A stretch of DNA of 64,000 nt from Amycolatopsis benzoatilytica AK 16/65 (GTDB taxonomy: Bacteria; Actinomycetota; Actinomycetes; Mycobacteriales; Pseudonocardiaceae), in the NCBI RefSeq assembly GCF_000383915.1, contig NZ_KB912942.1, positions 1,062,506 to 1,126,505 of the forward strand. Reading direction: 5' to 3'. This document shows positions 16,439-25,125 of this stretch, one piece after another. Made by a program: the position numbers and the translations under genes. How positions within the stretch are numbered: the stretch's first letter is position 1; every line of letters begins with the position of its first letter. The notes beneath the pieces are model-generated. The model saw only the letters and a program-made list of their open reading frames with translations, was not told the DNA's origin and searched no databases.

Positions 16439-17713
16439 TCACGGTGTCGCCGGGGGCACCGCAGGACCGAAGCGGAACAGGTTCGCCGGGTCGATTTCGC
16501 GTTTGATCTCGGTGAGCCGCCGGTAATCTCCCGGGTCGTAGCATTCGCTGGCGGCAAGGGCGCGGTCGCCGAAGACGAAGTTGAGCACCCGCGACGTCGA
16601 ACCGCATCCGAGGCCGTTGAGCACACTGCGGTGGAGGTCGGCGAGTCCCGGTGCCGCCGGAAAGAGAACCGGGCTGGTGGCCCGCACCAGGAACCGCGTA
16701 TCGCGGCGGCCGACCGCATTGGCCGGACTCGCCGGGCGGCTCATCGCGCCGCCGAGGTGATGGACGGTCAGGAACATCGCGTGCTCGGCTCGCGGACTGA
16801 ACCAGGCGGGATCAACGGCGTCCGGATCGAGGTCGCTGGTGGCGACGGCGTCTCCCTGGTAACCGTGCGGTCGCACCGGCTCGGCGAACACGTCGCCGAG
16901 GTCGGCGTACCGCATGGGGCGCACGGTGTCCTCGACCGGACCGAAGGCCCGCAACAGTTCCGTCGATCGAGCGCACCGGTCGAGGTCGGTTCCGGCGATG
17001 AACACCCGCAGCGTCCGGCGGCCGCGCAGGTGGGGCGGAAGGCCGGGAGCGTCCGGGAAAGCCATCATGGACAGCGAGGACGTCAGCGTTTCGGGCAGGT
17101 CCTCGGTCCATTCGCGATAGCGGTGCAGCAGATCGGCGAATCGGTCCGGATCGAAGGCGAGACTCCCGCCCAGGATCCGGTCGACGGGAAAGAGCCGCAC
17201 CCGGATCGAGGTCGCCACGCCGAAACTGCGGCCGGCGCCGCGCACCGCCCAGAACAGCTGCGGTTCGTCGGCGCTCAGATGCCGCAGCTGGCCGTCCGGG
17301 GTCACCAAGTCGAGGCTGTGGACGTGGTCGGCTGCGTAGCCGTAGCGACGAGACAACGGCCCGAGCCCGCCGCCGAGGGTGTATCCGGCTACGCCGACGG
17401 TCGGCGAACTGCCGCTGAGCGGCGCGAGGCCGTGGCGCGCGGCTTCGTGCACGACGGTGCCCCATCGGACACCTGCGCCGACGTCGGCGGTCTGCGCGTC
17501 CGGGTCGACGTGCAGATGGTCGAGGCGATCGGTGACGATCAGCATGCCTCCGGCCTGGGACACCGCGCCGTGCCCGCCGCCGCGGATCGCGACCGCAAGG
17601 TCCCGCTCGGCCGCTTCGGAGATCGCGCGCTGGACGTCGGCCGCGTCCGAAGGCCGGTCCACCACATCGGGTTCGCATTGGACGGCGGTCTGGAAACCCA
17701 GGTCGGCAATCAT
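16439..17713 (-). CDS. FAD-linked oxidoreductase, berberine-bridge-enzyme-like
   Basis: A 424-residue FAD_binding_4/BBE-type oxidoreductase. The start at 17713 follows AAGAGGATCCG; longer upstream reading lies inside the MFS gene. The FAD motif IRGGGHG (43-49) holds the His (H48) used for covalent 8-alpha linkage. In doubly linked enzymes a Cys precedes PTVG; here the sequence is SGSSPTVG, so a single His link is expected. GYTLGGGLGPLSRRYG and the C-terminal CYDPGDYRRLTEIKREIDPANLF complete the family pattern. Such enzymes oxidise sugars, alcohols or polyketide and alkaloid intermediates with O2. It is translationally coupled (ATGA) to the upstream MFS gene. Confidence 0.85.
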   Translation of the reverse strand: MIADLGFQTAVQCEPDVVDRPSDAADVQRAISEAAERDLAVAIRGGGHGAVSQAGGMLIVTDRLDHLHVDPDAQTADVGAGVRWGTVVHEAARHGLAPLSGSSPTVGVAGYTLGGGLGPLSRRYGYAADHVHSLDLVTPDGQLRHLSADEPQLFWAVRGAGRSFGVATSIRVRLFPVDRILGGSLAFDPDRFADLLHRYREWTEDLPETLTSSLSMMAFPDAPGLPPHLRGRRTLRVFIAGTDLDRCARSTELLRAFGPVEDTVRPMRYADLGDVFAEPVRPHGYQGDAVATSDLDPDAVDPAWFSPRAEHAMFLTVHHLGGAMSRPASPANAVGRRDTRFLVRATSPVLFPAAPGLADLHRSVLNGLGCGSTSRVLNFVFGDRALAASECYDPGDYRRLTEIKREIDPANLFRFGPAVPPATP

Positions 17714-18939
17714 CGGATCCTCTTCGAAGCGAGTGGGGGACGGGAAGCCGTCGCGAACATCGCGACGACGAGGAGCGCGGCGACCGCTGCGGCGAAGGCG
17801 AGGCCCGACAGGCGCAAGCCCCACCGGGCGGAAGCGGCTCCGGCGAGCATCACCGGGACCGAGATTCCGAGGTAGACGACCAGGAAGAAACTGGACATCG
17901 TCCCAGCGCGCTGGTCGGCGGGGGCGAGGGCGCCGACGACGGCGACCGCGCCGCGGAACGCCACCCCCTGTCCGCCGCCGATCACGACCGTGGCGGCCGC
18001 CAGCACTGCCGCGGACTGCGTGCCGATCGCCGCGGCGAGCCCACCGACCCCGGCCAGCACCACCGCGCAGCCGATCGGCAGCGCGCGACCGGCCGGCACC
18101 CGCCGGGAGAGCACCTGACCGGCCGCCGATGCTGCGAACATCGCGAAGACGACCAACCCGGGCACCGCTGGACTGCGCACCTCGAGCAGCTGCACCAGCA
18201 TCGACGGTTCCACGGCGGCGACGAGCCCGAACACCGCGAAGGCAGCGAACATCGCGGCGGCCGCGGGCAGGAATACCGGCCGGACCTCGGCGGGCAGCAC
18301 CGGCCGGACGATCCGGAACCGTGGCCTCGCTCGCGTCGGGGGTGGCGAAAGCGGGGGACGATCTGTCGCGTCCGCGGCGGGCGGCTCAGGCGTCCGCCAA
18401 ACGGCGATCGCGGCCGGGATCAGCAACGCCAGATGCACGAGGAAGGGCAGCCGCAACGGGGCCGGCGCGACCGATGCCAGCACCCCGCTGAGCAACGGCC
18501 CGCAGCCCAGCCCGGCCATTTTGGCGACGGTCGCGACCAGGCCGGCGTGCGCTTGGTCGCCCCTCGGGTGCAGTTCGCCGAGCGCGGCCGTGGCGGTGCC
18601 GGTGACCAGCCCAGCCGACAGCCCGGAGAGCACGCGCCCGGTCAGCAGGCCGGCGAGCCCGGCACCGCCGAGAAAGGCAATCGCCGACAGCGCGGCGCAG
18701 GCCGATCCGGCGAGCAGCACGCGCCGCCGGCCGAGCACGTCCGACGCTCGGCCGAACAGCAGCAGTGCCGCGATCACCCCGGCCGCGTAGACCGCGTAGA
18801 GCAAGGTGCTGGCCAGCTCGCCGAACCCGAATTCGTGCTGCAGCAACGGATACAGCGGCGTCGGCAAGGTCGTGCCCGCCATGGTCACCCCGAACGCGAA
18901 GGCGACTCCCCAGAACCCCGCAGCGTGCCGCACTCTCAT
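17710..18939 (-). CDS. MFS transporter (DHA1-like, 12 TM)
   Basis: A 409-residue major facilitator with 12 predicted membrane segments. The loop after TM2 reads FGRASDVLGRRRVLLAG, the signature of the family, and the two halves are joined by a Pro/Arg-rich loop near residue 200. The ATG at 18939 is the first in frame beyond the intergenic region. It forms a two-gene operon with the BBE-like oxidoreductase (ATGA overlap) and is divergent from a LysR gene 75 bp away. Export of a toxic compound or of the oxidoreductase product is plausible; direction and substrate are not visible. Confidence 0.85.
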   Translation of the reverse strand: MRVRHAAGFWGVAFAFGVTMAGTTLPTPLYPLLQHEFGFGELASTLLYAVYAAGVIAALLLFGRASDVLGRRRVLLAGSACAALSAIAFLGGAGLAGLLTGRVLSGLSAGLVTGTATAALGELHPRGDQAHAGLVATVAKMAGLGCGPLLSGVLASVAPAPLRLPFLVHLALLIPAAIAVWRTPEPPAADATDRPPLSPPPTRARPRFRIVRPVLPAEVRPVFLPAAAAMFAAFAVFGLVAAVEPSMLVQLLEVRSPAVPGLVVFAMFAASAAGQVLSRRVPAGRALPIGCAVVLAGVGGLAAAIGTQSAAVLAAATVVIGGGQGVAFRGAVAVVGALAPADQRAGTMSSFFLVVYLGISVPVMLAGAASARWGLRLSGLAFAAAVAALLVVAMFATASRPPLASKRIR

Positions 18940-18964
18940 GCCACCAGCGTTGCCCGAGCACCAG

Positions 18965-19015
18965 TGATCAGTCCAACGGATGTTTTCCATTGCCACGATC
19001 GATATGATCAATCCA
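18965..19015. promoter_or_regulatory. direct-repeat operator between MFS and LysR genes
   Basis: TGATCAGTCCA (18965-18975) and TGATCAATCCA (19005-19015) match at 10 of 11 positions and are 40 bp apart, close to four helical turns. Each contains the palindrome TGATCA. They bracket an AT-richer stretch in the 75-bp divergent gap, the place where a LysR protein would regulate both itself and the MFS/oxidoreductase operon. Confidence 0.5.
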
Positions 19016-19878
19016 TGGAATTGCGCCAGCTCGAGCACTTCCTGGTCCTCGCCGAGGAGTTGCATTTCACCCGCGCCGCCGCGCGGGTGCACCTGGTGCA
19101 GTCCAGCCTGTCCAGCTCGATCGCCGCGCTGGAGCGCGAGCTGGACGCCGAACTGTTCGTCCGGTCGCGGCGCAGAGTCACGCTGACCGAAGCCGGCCGG
19201 GCGCTGCTGCCTGCCGCGCGCCGGGCGGCGGCAGCGGCCGAAGAGTGCCGGGACGCGGTCGCCGCTATCCGAGGCGTGCTGCGGGGCCGAGTCCGGATCG
19301 GCGCCATCCAGGCGGTGGGCGGGATCCCGCTTTCGCGGCTGCTGGGCGAGTTCCACGCCCGCCACCCGGCGGTGCACCTCCACCTGCGGCACGACTCGGT
19401 GCCGGGCCTGGTCCGAGAGGTGGTCGATGGCGGCCTGGACCTCGCTTTCGTGGACCGCCCGTTCGACACCCGGCACGTCGAGTACCGGACGCTGGCGGCG
19501 CAGTCGCTGGTGCTAGCGGTCAGCGCGGGCGACCCGCTGGCCGGGCGCGACCGTGTCGCGTTGGCCGAGCTGGCGGATCGCGAGTTCGTCGAATACCGCG
19601 CGGATTCCGCGCTGCGGAACCGGATCGACGCGGTCTGCGACCGCATCGGGCTGGCCCGGCGCAGCAGCTGCGAGGTCGACACGATCGCCGACCTCCTGGA
19701 CTCGGTCGAGCAGGGGATCGGCGTCGCGCTCGTTCCGCCGGAGGCGGTGCGGCGCCACCCGGAGGTCCGCACTCTCGAGACCGACCCGGGGATCGGCCGG
19801 GAGGTGGTCGTGGTGCACGCCGCCGACCGGCCGCCGAGCCCCGCGGCGGCCGCGTTCCTGGCGCTGCTTCCGGCCTGA
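19015..19878 (+). CDS. LysR-family transcriptional regulator
   Basis: A 287-residue LysR protein: winged HTH at residues 1-60 (MELRQLEHFLVLAEELHFTR, then VQSSLSSSIAALERELDAEL), then an effector domain beginning LRGRVRIGAIQAVGG. It starts at ATG 19015, only 75 bp from the divergent MFS start. Regulation of the divergent MFS and BBE-like oxidoreductase operon through the repeats at 18965 and 19005 is the simplest reading. A 55-bp hairpin begins 7 bp after its stop. Confidence 0.88.
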   Translation: MELRQLEHFLVLAEELHFTRAAARVHLVQSSLSSSIAALERELDAELFVRSRRRVTLTEAGRALLPAARRAAAAAEECRDAVAAIRGVLRGRVRIGAIQAVGGIPLSRLLGEFHARHPAVHLHLRHDSVPGLVREVVDGGLDLAFVDRPFDTRHVEYRTLAAQSLVLAVSAGDPLAGRDRVALAELADREFVEYRADSALRNRIDAVCDRIGLARRSSCEVDTIADLLDSVEQGIGVALVPPEAVRRHPEVRTLETDPGIGREVVVVHAADRPPSPAAAAFLALLPA

Positions 19879-19884
19879 CCGCCG

Positions 19885-19939
19885 GTCCGTGAAGGACCCC
19901 TTCCGGGAATCAGATTCCCCGAAGGGGCCATTCACGGAC
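19885..19939. repeat. 55-bp hairpin element, copy 2 (diverged)
   Basis: Same length and layout as the other copies: GTCCGTGAAGGACCCC at the left end, a CAG centre, and the complement ending ATTCACGGAC. The arms carry a few mismatches. It begins 7 bp after the LysR stop, the tightest spacing of the four, which supports a transcription-end role. Confidence 0.8.
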
Positions 19940-20112
19940 TTCCTGCCGCGCAGCGTGCGAGAGGCACCGCCTCGGCCGTTCGGCCGATCCCCGCGGAGGA
20001 ACCCCGGCCGAACGGCCACCTGGCCCCGGCCGTTCAGATGATCACTTCGGCCGTCCCCGCCGCCAGTCTCGATCCGGATCGAATACGCCGGACCAAGGGG
20101 TGACTGGGGATC

Positions 20113-21327
20113 ATGAACATCGGCACGTGGCTGCAGGCCAAAGCCGTCTGGGTGCGCGCCACCCGCGCCCGCAAGCGGACCTTCGCGGCGTTCGCCGCGG
20201 TGATCGTCGCAGGAGTGATCGCCGTCGTCGGCAGCTTCGGCCCGGTCGACCTGGAGGTCTACCGCTTTGGCGCGGACGCGGTACTGAACGGCGGCGACCT
20301 GTACGGCCAGTTGCCGGTGACCCGGTCGGGCATCTCGCTGCCGTTCATCTATCCGCCGTTCGCGGCGATCCTCTTCACCGCGCTGGCGGTCCCGCCGCTG
20401 GCGGTCGCCTCGATCCTGCTCGACGTGCTGTCGGTCGCGGCGCTGTGGGCCGCCCTGTACGCGGCCGTCCGTCGCTTGTGGACTGGCTGGCCCCGCCGCA
20501 CCGCACTTGCCGTCGCGACTGGTCTGACCGTGGCCGCTTTCGCTTTCGAGCCGGTGCGCTCGACTGTCTTCTTCGGACAGATCAACCTGATCCTGATGGG
20601 TTTGGTCGCCGTCGACTGCCTCGCGCCGAAACCGCGCTGGCCGCGCGGGATCCTGGTCGGCATCGCCGCCGCGATCAAGGTCACGCCCGCCGGATTCCTG
20701 CTGTTCTTCTTGCTCACCAGAGACTTCCGCGCCGCCCGCAACGCGGTGCTCGCCGGAGCCGGGGCGACCGCGCTCGGTTTCCTGGTCGCTCCGCGGGCAT
20801 CCGCCGCTTACTTCTTCGGCGGCGGGCTCACCGGCGCGGCCGGTCTCAGCGGCTCGCCGTATGCGACCAACCAGACCATCGAGGGCGCGCTCAACCGGTT
20901 GGACCTGGCACCGCTCGTGCACGACGTGCTCTGGTTCAGCCTGTCGGCTTTCGTCCTGCTCGCCGCGGTGATCGTGATCCGCCGGGTCGAGGGACCGGTC
21001 GCGTTCGCCGTCAACGCGACGGCGGTCCTGGTGCTTTCGCCGATTTCCTGGTCGCACCACTGGGTCTGGGTCGCGCCCGCGGTGCTGATCTTCGCCGCCC
21101 GGGTACGCACCTGGCGCGGTGCGGCGGCGCTGCTGGCGGTCTCCGCGGTGTACATCGCCGCACCGCACGCGTTCTTGCCGTCCGCTGAGTCGCGGGAGCT
21201 GCTGTGGGCACCGTGGCAGCACCTCGTCGGCGACGCCTATCTCCTGCTGGGGCTGGGATTCCTGGGTTGGCAGCTGTTCGCGACGCAGCCGGTCCGGGTG
21301 GAGAAGCCGGTGCTGGAAGCCGGCTGA
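20113..21327 (+). CDS. GT87-type (DUF2029) polyprenyl-phosphate mannosyltransferase
   Basis: A 404-residue polytopic membrane protein (about 10 segments) of the GT-C superfamily. It shows the family N-terminal acidic motif in GPVDLEVYRFGADAVLNGGDLY, then FIYPPFAAILF, GQINLILMGLV and the loop KVTPAGFLLF. Members of GT87 use decaprenyl-phosphate-mannose to extend lipoarabinomannan, phosphatidylinositol mannosides or related envelope glycans on the outer face of the membrane, as expected in mycolata and relatives. It is monocistronic, 173 bp after a hairpin element. Confidence 0.85.
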   Translation: MNIGTWLQAKAVWVRATRARKRTFAAFAAVIVAGVIAVVGSFGPVDLEVYRFGADAVLNGGDLYGQLPVTRSGISLPFIYPPFAAILFTALAVPPLAVASILLDVLSVAALWAALYAAVRRLWTGWPRRTALAVATGLTVAAFAFEPVRSTVFFGQINLILMGLVAVDCLAPKPRWPRGILVGIAAAIKVTPAGFLLFFLLTRDFRAARNAVLAGAGATALGFLVAPRASAAYFFGGGLTGAAGLSGSPYATNQTIEGALNRLDLAPLVHDVLWFSLSAFVLLAAVIVIRRVEGPVAFAVNATAVLVLSPISWSHHWVWVAPAVLIFAARVRTWRGAAALLAVSAVYIAAPHAFLPSAESRELLWAPWQHLVGDAYLLLGLGFLGWQLFATQPVRVEKPVLEAG

Positions 21328-21352
21328 CCGGCCAGCGCCGCCAGCCGCCGCC

Positions 21353-22537
21353 TCAGAACCAGTGCAGGCAGTGCGGTGCCCGCTCTCCCCGGAACAGCGC
21401 GTCCGCGTCCTCGGCAGCCCCGTCCCGGTGTGCCTGCACGCGACCGGCCCGCACCAGCGTGCTCACCGGGGTCCCGCCGAGATATACCGACCCGAGGTCG
21501 CTCACGTCCAGCGACAGATCCGCCTCCCGGTCGGTTCGCGCGCACTCGGCCTTCCCGTCCCGCACCGTCAGCAGGTACCGGCCGGTCTGGTCGGCGAACC
21601 CGTCCGCCACGTCCAGGACCAGTTCCCCGTCGGCGAACCAGCCGCGCGCGGTCAGCGCCCGCGGGACGTCCAGCAGCCGCACCCACAGCCAGTCGGTCTC
21701 GCCGGCCGGCTCCGCGGCGCGGAAGTCCCGCAGCTGCCAGCGCAGCGGGCTGTCTTGCGGGACCTTCCGGAACACGACCGTCTTCACCAGGTCGTGGGTG
21801 AGCAGGAACCGGGCCAGCGCGGCGGCGGCTTCGTCGCCCCCGATGGTCTCGTCGACGGTCAGCGTGTCGCCCGCGACCAGGTAGGTCGCATAGCCGTCCG
21901 CGACGCCGTCCGGGTCGCGGTGCACCGCGACGTGCCGCGGTTCCGGCGCGACCGGCGGCTGGCCGGCGCCCAGCTCCCACCAGCGGCGCGGCCGGGTGAC
22001 CGCGCCGGGTTGAGTGCGGCGGTACCGGTCGTAGATCTCCGCCAGGAGGTCAGTGCTCGTTTCGCGGGTCCGCATCTCGATCGTCCCCCGCGTCTGCGGC
22101 ACGGCGAACGCGGCCGCGCTCCGGTCGACGGTCAGCCGGTGCAGGTAGGTCGCCGGACCGTAGCCGAAGCGGCGGTAGATCACCGCTTCGGAAGCGAGCA
22201 GGACGGACAGGAATTCGTCCCGGTCGCGGCAGTTCTGGAGCTGGCGCCGCATCATCGCGCTCAGCACGCCTTGCCGCCGGTGCGTCGGCAGCACGCCGAC
22301 GCCGGTCAGCGCGCCCGCCGGGACCGCCGCGTCGCCGGGCAGGGTCAGCTCGAACGAGTACGAGCTGGAGCAGCCGATCGGCCGCCCGTCCGGCCCGAGG
22401 GCGAACAGGCCGCGGTCGGGCTCGAACGCCGCCATCAGGCCACTGCCCGCGGCGGTCGGGAAGAACTGGCCGAACGCGGACGTGACGGTCGAGAAGTAGA
22501 GGTCGTAGTCCTCGGAGGTGGTCTGCCGGATTTCCAT
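21353..22537 (-). CDS. eis: Eis-family GNAT N-acetyltransferase
   Basis: A 394-residue protein with the three-part Eis layout: N-terminal GNAT domain with the acetyl-CoA loop GVLPTHRRQGVLSAMM (81-96), a Tyr-bearing segment AVIYRRFGYGPATY near residue 120, a second GNAT-like domain, and a C-terminal sterol-carrier-type domain. It ends in Phe, matching the C-terminal carboxylate that acts as base in Mycobacterium Eis. Homologues acetylate several amines of aminoglycosides or host/peptide lysines. The gene stands alone and is convergent with the GT87 gene (25 bp between stops). The symbol refers to the family, not to a proven orthologue. Confidence 0.85.
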   Translation of the reverse strand: MEIRQTTSEDYDLYFSTVTSAFGQFFPTAAGSGLMAAFEPDRGLFALGPDGRPIGCSSSYSFELTLPGDAAVPAGALTGVGVLPTHRRQGVLSAMMRRQLQNCRDRDEFLSVLLASEAVIYRRFGYGPATYLHRLTVDRSAAAFAVPQTRGTIEMRTRETSTDLLAEIYDRYRRTQPGAVTRPRRWWELGAGQPPVAPEPRHVAVHRDPDGVADGYATYLVAGDTLTVDETIGGDEAAAALARFLLTHDLVKTVVFRKVPQDSPLRWQLRDFRAAEPAGETDWLWVRLLDVPRALTARGWFADGELVLDVADGFADQTGRYLLTVRDGKAECARTDREADLSLDVSDLGSVYLGGTPVSTLVRAGRVQAHRDGAAEDADALFRGERAPHCLHWF

Positions 22538-22603
22538 GTGCGCGCGGTGCCTTCCCCAGGAGCTGACGTGTCCGCCGTATTCTCCCCGGCGGCGGCAAGC
22601 GAA

Positions 22604-23506
22604 TTACCGCTGCGTCGCTTTCGGCGGGGCTCCGTCAGGGCGTTTCGCGACCAGCCGGTGACCGCCGCCGTGGGATACCACGCGGCCGCCGGTGGGGGGC
22701 GCGAAATGAGTGCCCAGCACGAGAGTTTCCGAGCCGGCCAGCCCCGTCAGCAGGCGGCGGCGGGTCTTCTCGGATTCCGCCGGGTCGATGTCCACCGACG
22801 CGCCGATCTCCGGATGGGCGAACTGCACCGGATGGTGCACCGCGTCCCCGGTGATCAGCGCGGTTTCGCCGGAGCTGGTCACCTCGACCGAGACGTGTCC
22901 CGGCGTGTGCCCGGGGGTCGGCAGCAACCGCACGCCGGACACGATTTCCACGCCGTTCGCCGGCACATCGACCAGGTCCAGCAAGCCCGCGCGCTCCACT
23001 GGCAGCAGGGAGTCCTCGAACATCTGCTGGCGTGGCCCGTCCATGGCGAAACCGGCCCAGAACTCCCGTTCGGCGCGTGCGGTGACGTACCGGGCCGCGG
23101 GGAAGGTGGGCACCCACTCGCCGTCGCGGGCACGGGTGTTCCAGCCGACATGGTCGGTGTGCAGGTGAGTGAGCAGCACCAGATCCACCTCGTCCGGGGC
23201 GAACCCGGCCGCGCCCAGTGCGTCCAGGTATCCGGTGTCGAGATCGTGCCACGCCGGGTTGGCGCGGGTTTTCCCGTTGCCGATGCCGGTGTCCACGAGG
23301 ATCTTCATCCCGTCCTTCTCGAACGCGAAACTGTGGCTGTGCAGCCGAATCGCGTGATCGGCGTCGGCGAAGTCCGGAAACAGCCAGTCCGCGTTTCCGA
23401 CGACCTCGGCGGTCGCGCCGGGAAGCAGCCACCGGCCAGTGGCAGCGGGCAGTTCCGCCTCGTCGATCCGGTGGACGGCGACCTCGCCGACGATCCAGGG
23501 CCGCAT
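22604..23506 (-). CDS. MBL-fold metallohydrolase
   Basis: A 300-residue metallo-beta-lactamase-fold enzyme with THLHTDHVGW (H114, H116, D118, H119), LLPTPGHTPGHVS for the next His ligand, LITGDAVHHP for the bridging Asp, and a late GTHFAPP His. The fold resembles lactonase/quorum-quenching (AHL lactonase) and related hydrolases. It is divergent from the GatC-like/amidase/TetR operon, and its start is 14 bp from the first TTAACGCAA operator half-site, so it is probably controlled by the TetR protein encoded at 25122. Confidence 0.85.
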   Translation of the reverse strand: MRPWIVGEVAVHRIDEAELPAATGRWLLPGATAEVVGNADWLFPDFADADHAIRLHSHSFAFEKDGMKILVDTGIGNGKTRANPAWHDLDTGYLDALGAAGFAPDEVDLVLLTHLHTDHVGWNTRARDGEWVPTFPAARYVTARAEREFWAGFAMDGPRQQMFEDSLLPVERAGLLDLVDVPANGVEIVSGVRLLPTPGHTPGHVSVEVTSSGETALITGDAVHHPVQFAHPEIGASVDIDPAESEKTRRRLLTGLAGSETLVLGTHFAPPTGGRVVSHGGGHRLVAKRPDGAPPKATQR

Positions 23507-23519
23507 CCCCGATCCCTCC

Positions 23520-23588
23520 TTAACGCAACTTGTTTGCGTTAAGTGACAGTACTGGGTACCGTCACTTAACGCAAACAGTTAGCTTTTA
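23520..23588. promoter_or_regulatory. multi-site palindromic operator between divergent operons
   Basis: The 9-mer TTAACGCAA occurs at 23520 and 23566 and inverted (TTGCGTTAA) at 23534. The first two facing copies make a perfect palindrome with a 5-bp spacer. The third copy has a degenerate partner at 23580-23588. In addition TTTGCGTTAAGTGAC (23533-23547) and GTCACTTAACGCAAA (23561-23575) are perfect 15-bp inverted arms. The site covers the promoters of both the MBL gene and the amidase operon, whose last gene is a TetR regulator. Confidence 0.75.
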
Positions 23589-23597
23589 GGAGGACTT

Positions 23598-23801
23598 GTG
23601 TCCGAACTGGCCCCCGGCGAGGCAGCACGCCTGGCCGCCCGAGCCGGACTGCCGCTCGACGCTGCCAGGCACGCCGCCGTGGCCGCCGCCGCCGACCACA
23701 TCCACTCCGTGGTGTCCGTGCTGCGCGAGCTGGATTTCCACGAGACACCACCGGCTTCGACCTACCGCGCGGAGGAGGGCGTCCGCCATGTCGCTGGCTG
23801 A
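23598..23801 (+). CDS. small GatC/AtzG-like amidase partner
   Basis: A 67-residue protein, GTG start preceded by TAGGAGGACTT. Helical throughout: LAARAGLPLDAARHAAVAAA, ADHIHSVVSVLRELDF, then a C-terminal tail ETPPASTYRAEEG. This is the pattern of DUF4089/AtzG proteins, which wrap around AtzE-type amidases as GatC wraps GatA. It overlaps the amidase start by 14 bp, which supports co-assembly. The family is known as an obligate partner of 1-carboxybiuret hydrolase AtzE; whether this pair has that activity is not shown. Confidence 0.7.
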   Translation: MSELAPGEAARLAARAGLPLDAARHAAVAAAADHIHSVVSVLRELDFHETPPASTYRAEEGVRHVAG

Positions 23802-25125
23802 CCTGACCCTCGCCGAAGCCTCCGCCGCGATCCGGAACCGGCGGATGTCGCCAGGAGAACTGGTCGAAGACGTCCTGGCCCGCATCGACGAGGTGGAGCC
23901 CCGTCTGCACGCGTACGTCGCGGTGGACGCGGACCGGGCCCGCGCCGAAGCCCGAGCCGCGGAACGAGCGGAGATCCGCAGCCCGGTGCAGGGCGTCCCG
24001 ATGGGGCTGAAGGACCTGATCGACGTGGCCGGAACCCCGACCACCGCGAGCTCCCGGGTCCGCGCCAGTCATCTCGCCGAGAAGGACAGCACCGTCGCCG
24101 CTCGGCTCAAGGCCGCCGGAGCGGTCTTGCTCGGCAAGACGCACACGCACGAATTCGCCTACGGGCTCACGACTCCGCAGACGCACAACGCCCGGAACCC
24201 GTCCCGCGTCGCCGGCGGCTCCAGTGGCGGTTCGGCGGTAGCGGTAGCCGCCGGAGCGGCGATCTTCGCCCTGGGCACCGATACCGGTGGCTCGATCCGG
24301 GTCCCCGCCGCGCTGAACGGGGTCGTCGGCCTGAAGCCGACCTACGGCCTCGTCCCGGGCAACGGCGTGACATCGCTGTCCTGGTCGCTGGACCACGTCG
24401 GCCCGATCACCCGCACCGTCGAGGACGCCGCGCTCGTGCTGTCCGTCCTCATCGGACAGAACGTGGCCTCGTCCGGCTGGAACCCGGACGGAGACCTGCG
24501 CGGACTGCGCGTGGGAGTGCCGGTCAACCACTACTTCGACCACATCGCCCCGACTACGGAAGCCGCGGTACGCGAGGGCATCGACCGTCTCGCCGCGCTC
24601 GGCGCCGAGGTGGTCGACGTCGAAATCCCGATGACCCGCTACCTGCAGGCGACGCACTGGGGCCTGATGGTCCCGGAGGCGACCGCCTACCACGAGCGCG
24701 ACCTGCGCGCCGTGCCCGACCAATACTCCGCGGACGTCCGGGTCCTGCTCGAAGCCGGTGAACTGATGAGCGCGGGGGACTACCTGCGCGCCCAGCGCGC
24801 CCGCACCCTCCTGCGACAGGAATGGGCGCGGCTGTTCGAAAAGGTCGACGTGCTCGCCGCGCCGACCGTTCCGATGACCGCGGTCCCGGCCGGGCAAGAG
24901 ACAGTCACCTGGCCCGACGGCACTGTCGAAGCGGTCTCCGACGCGTACGTGCGGCTGTCGGCTCCGGCGAACATCACCGGTGCGCCGGCATTGACGCTTC
25001 CGGTCGGCCAGGATTTCGACGGGATGCCGATCGGTCTGCAGCTGCTGGCCCGGCCGCACGGCGAGCCGGTGCTGCTGCGCACCGGACACGCGCTGGAGAG
25101 GACGCGGCTTAAAGTGGCACGGTGA
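23788..25125 (+). CDS. amidase-signature family hydrolase (AtzE-like)
   Basis: A 445-residue amidase-signature enzyme, ATG at 23788 after GGAGGAGGGCG. The Ser-cisSer-Lys triad is visible: K75 in VPMGLKDLIDV, S145 in AGGSSGGSAVAVAAG, S169 in GTDTGGSIRVPAA. Length and motif spacing match the family. The upstream 67-residue GatC-like protein makes an AtzE/AtzG-type heteromer likely. It hydrolyses a C-N amide bond; candidate substrates are ureides or carboxylated ureas, in view of the adjoining xanthine dehydrogenase operon, but this is inference. It overlaps the downstream TetR gene by 4 bp. Confidence 0.88.
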   Translation: MSLADLTLAEASAAIRNRRMSPGELVEDVLARIDEVEPRLHAYVAVDADRARAEARAAERAEIRSPVQGVPMGLKDLIDVAGTPTTASSRVRASHLAEKDSTVAARLKAAGAVLLGKTHTHEFAYGLTTPQTHNARNPSRVAGGSSGGSAVAVAAGAAIFALGTDTGGSIRVPAALNGVVGLKPTYGLVPGNGVTSLSWSLDHVGPITRTVEDAALVLSVLIGQNVASSGWNPDGDLRGLRVGVPVNHYFDHIAPTTEAAVREGIDRLAALGAEVVDVEIPMTRYLQATHWGLMVPEATAYHERDLRAVPDQYSADVRVLLEAGELMSAGDYLRAQRARTLLRQEWARLFEKVDVLAAPTVPMTAVPAGQETVTWPDGTVEAVSDAYVRLSAPANITGAPALTLPVGQDFDGMPIGLQLLARPHGEPVLLRTGHALERTRLKVAR

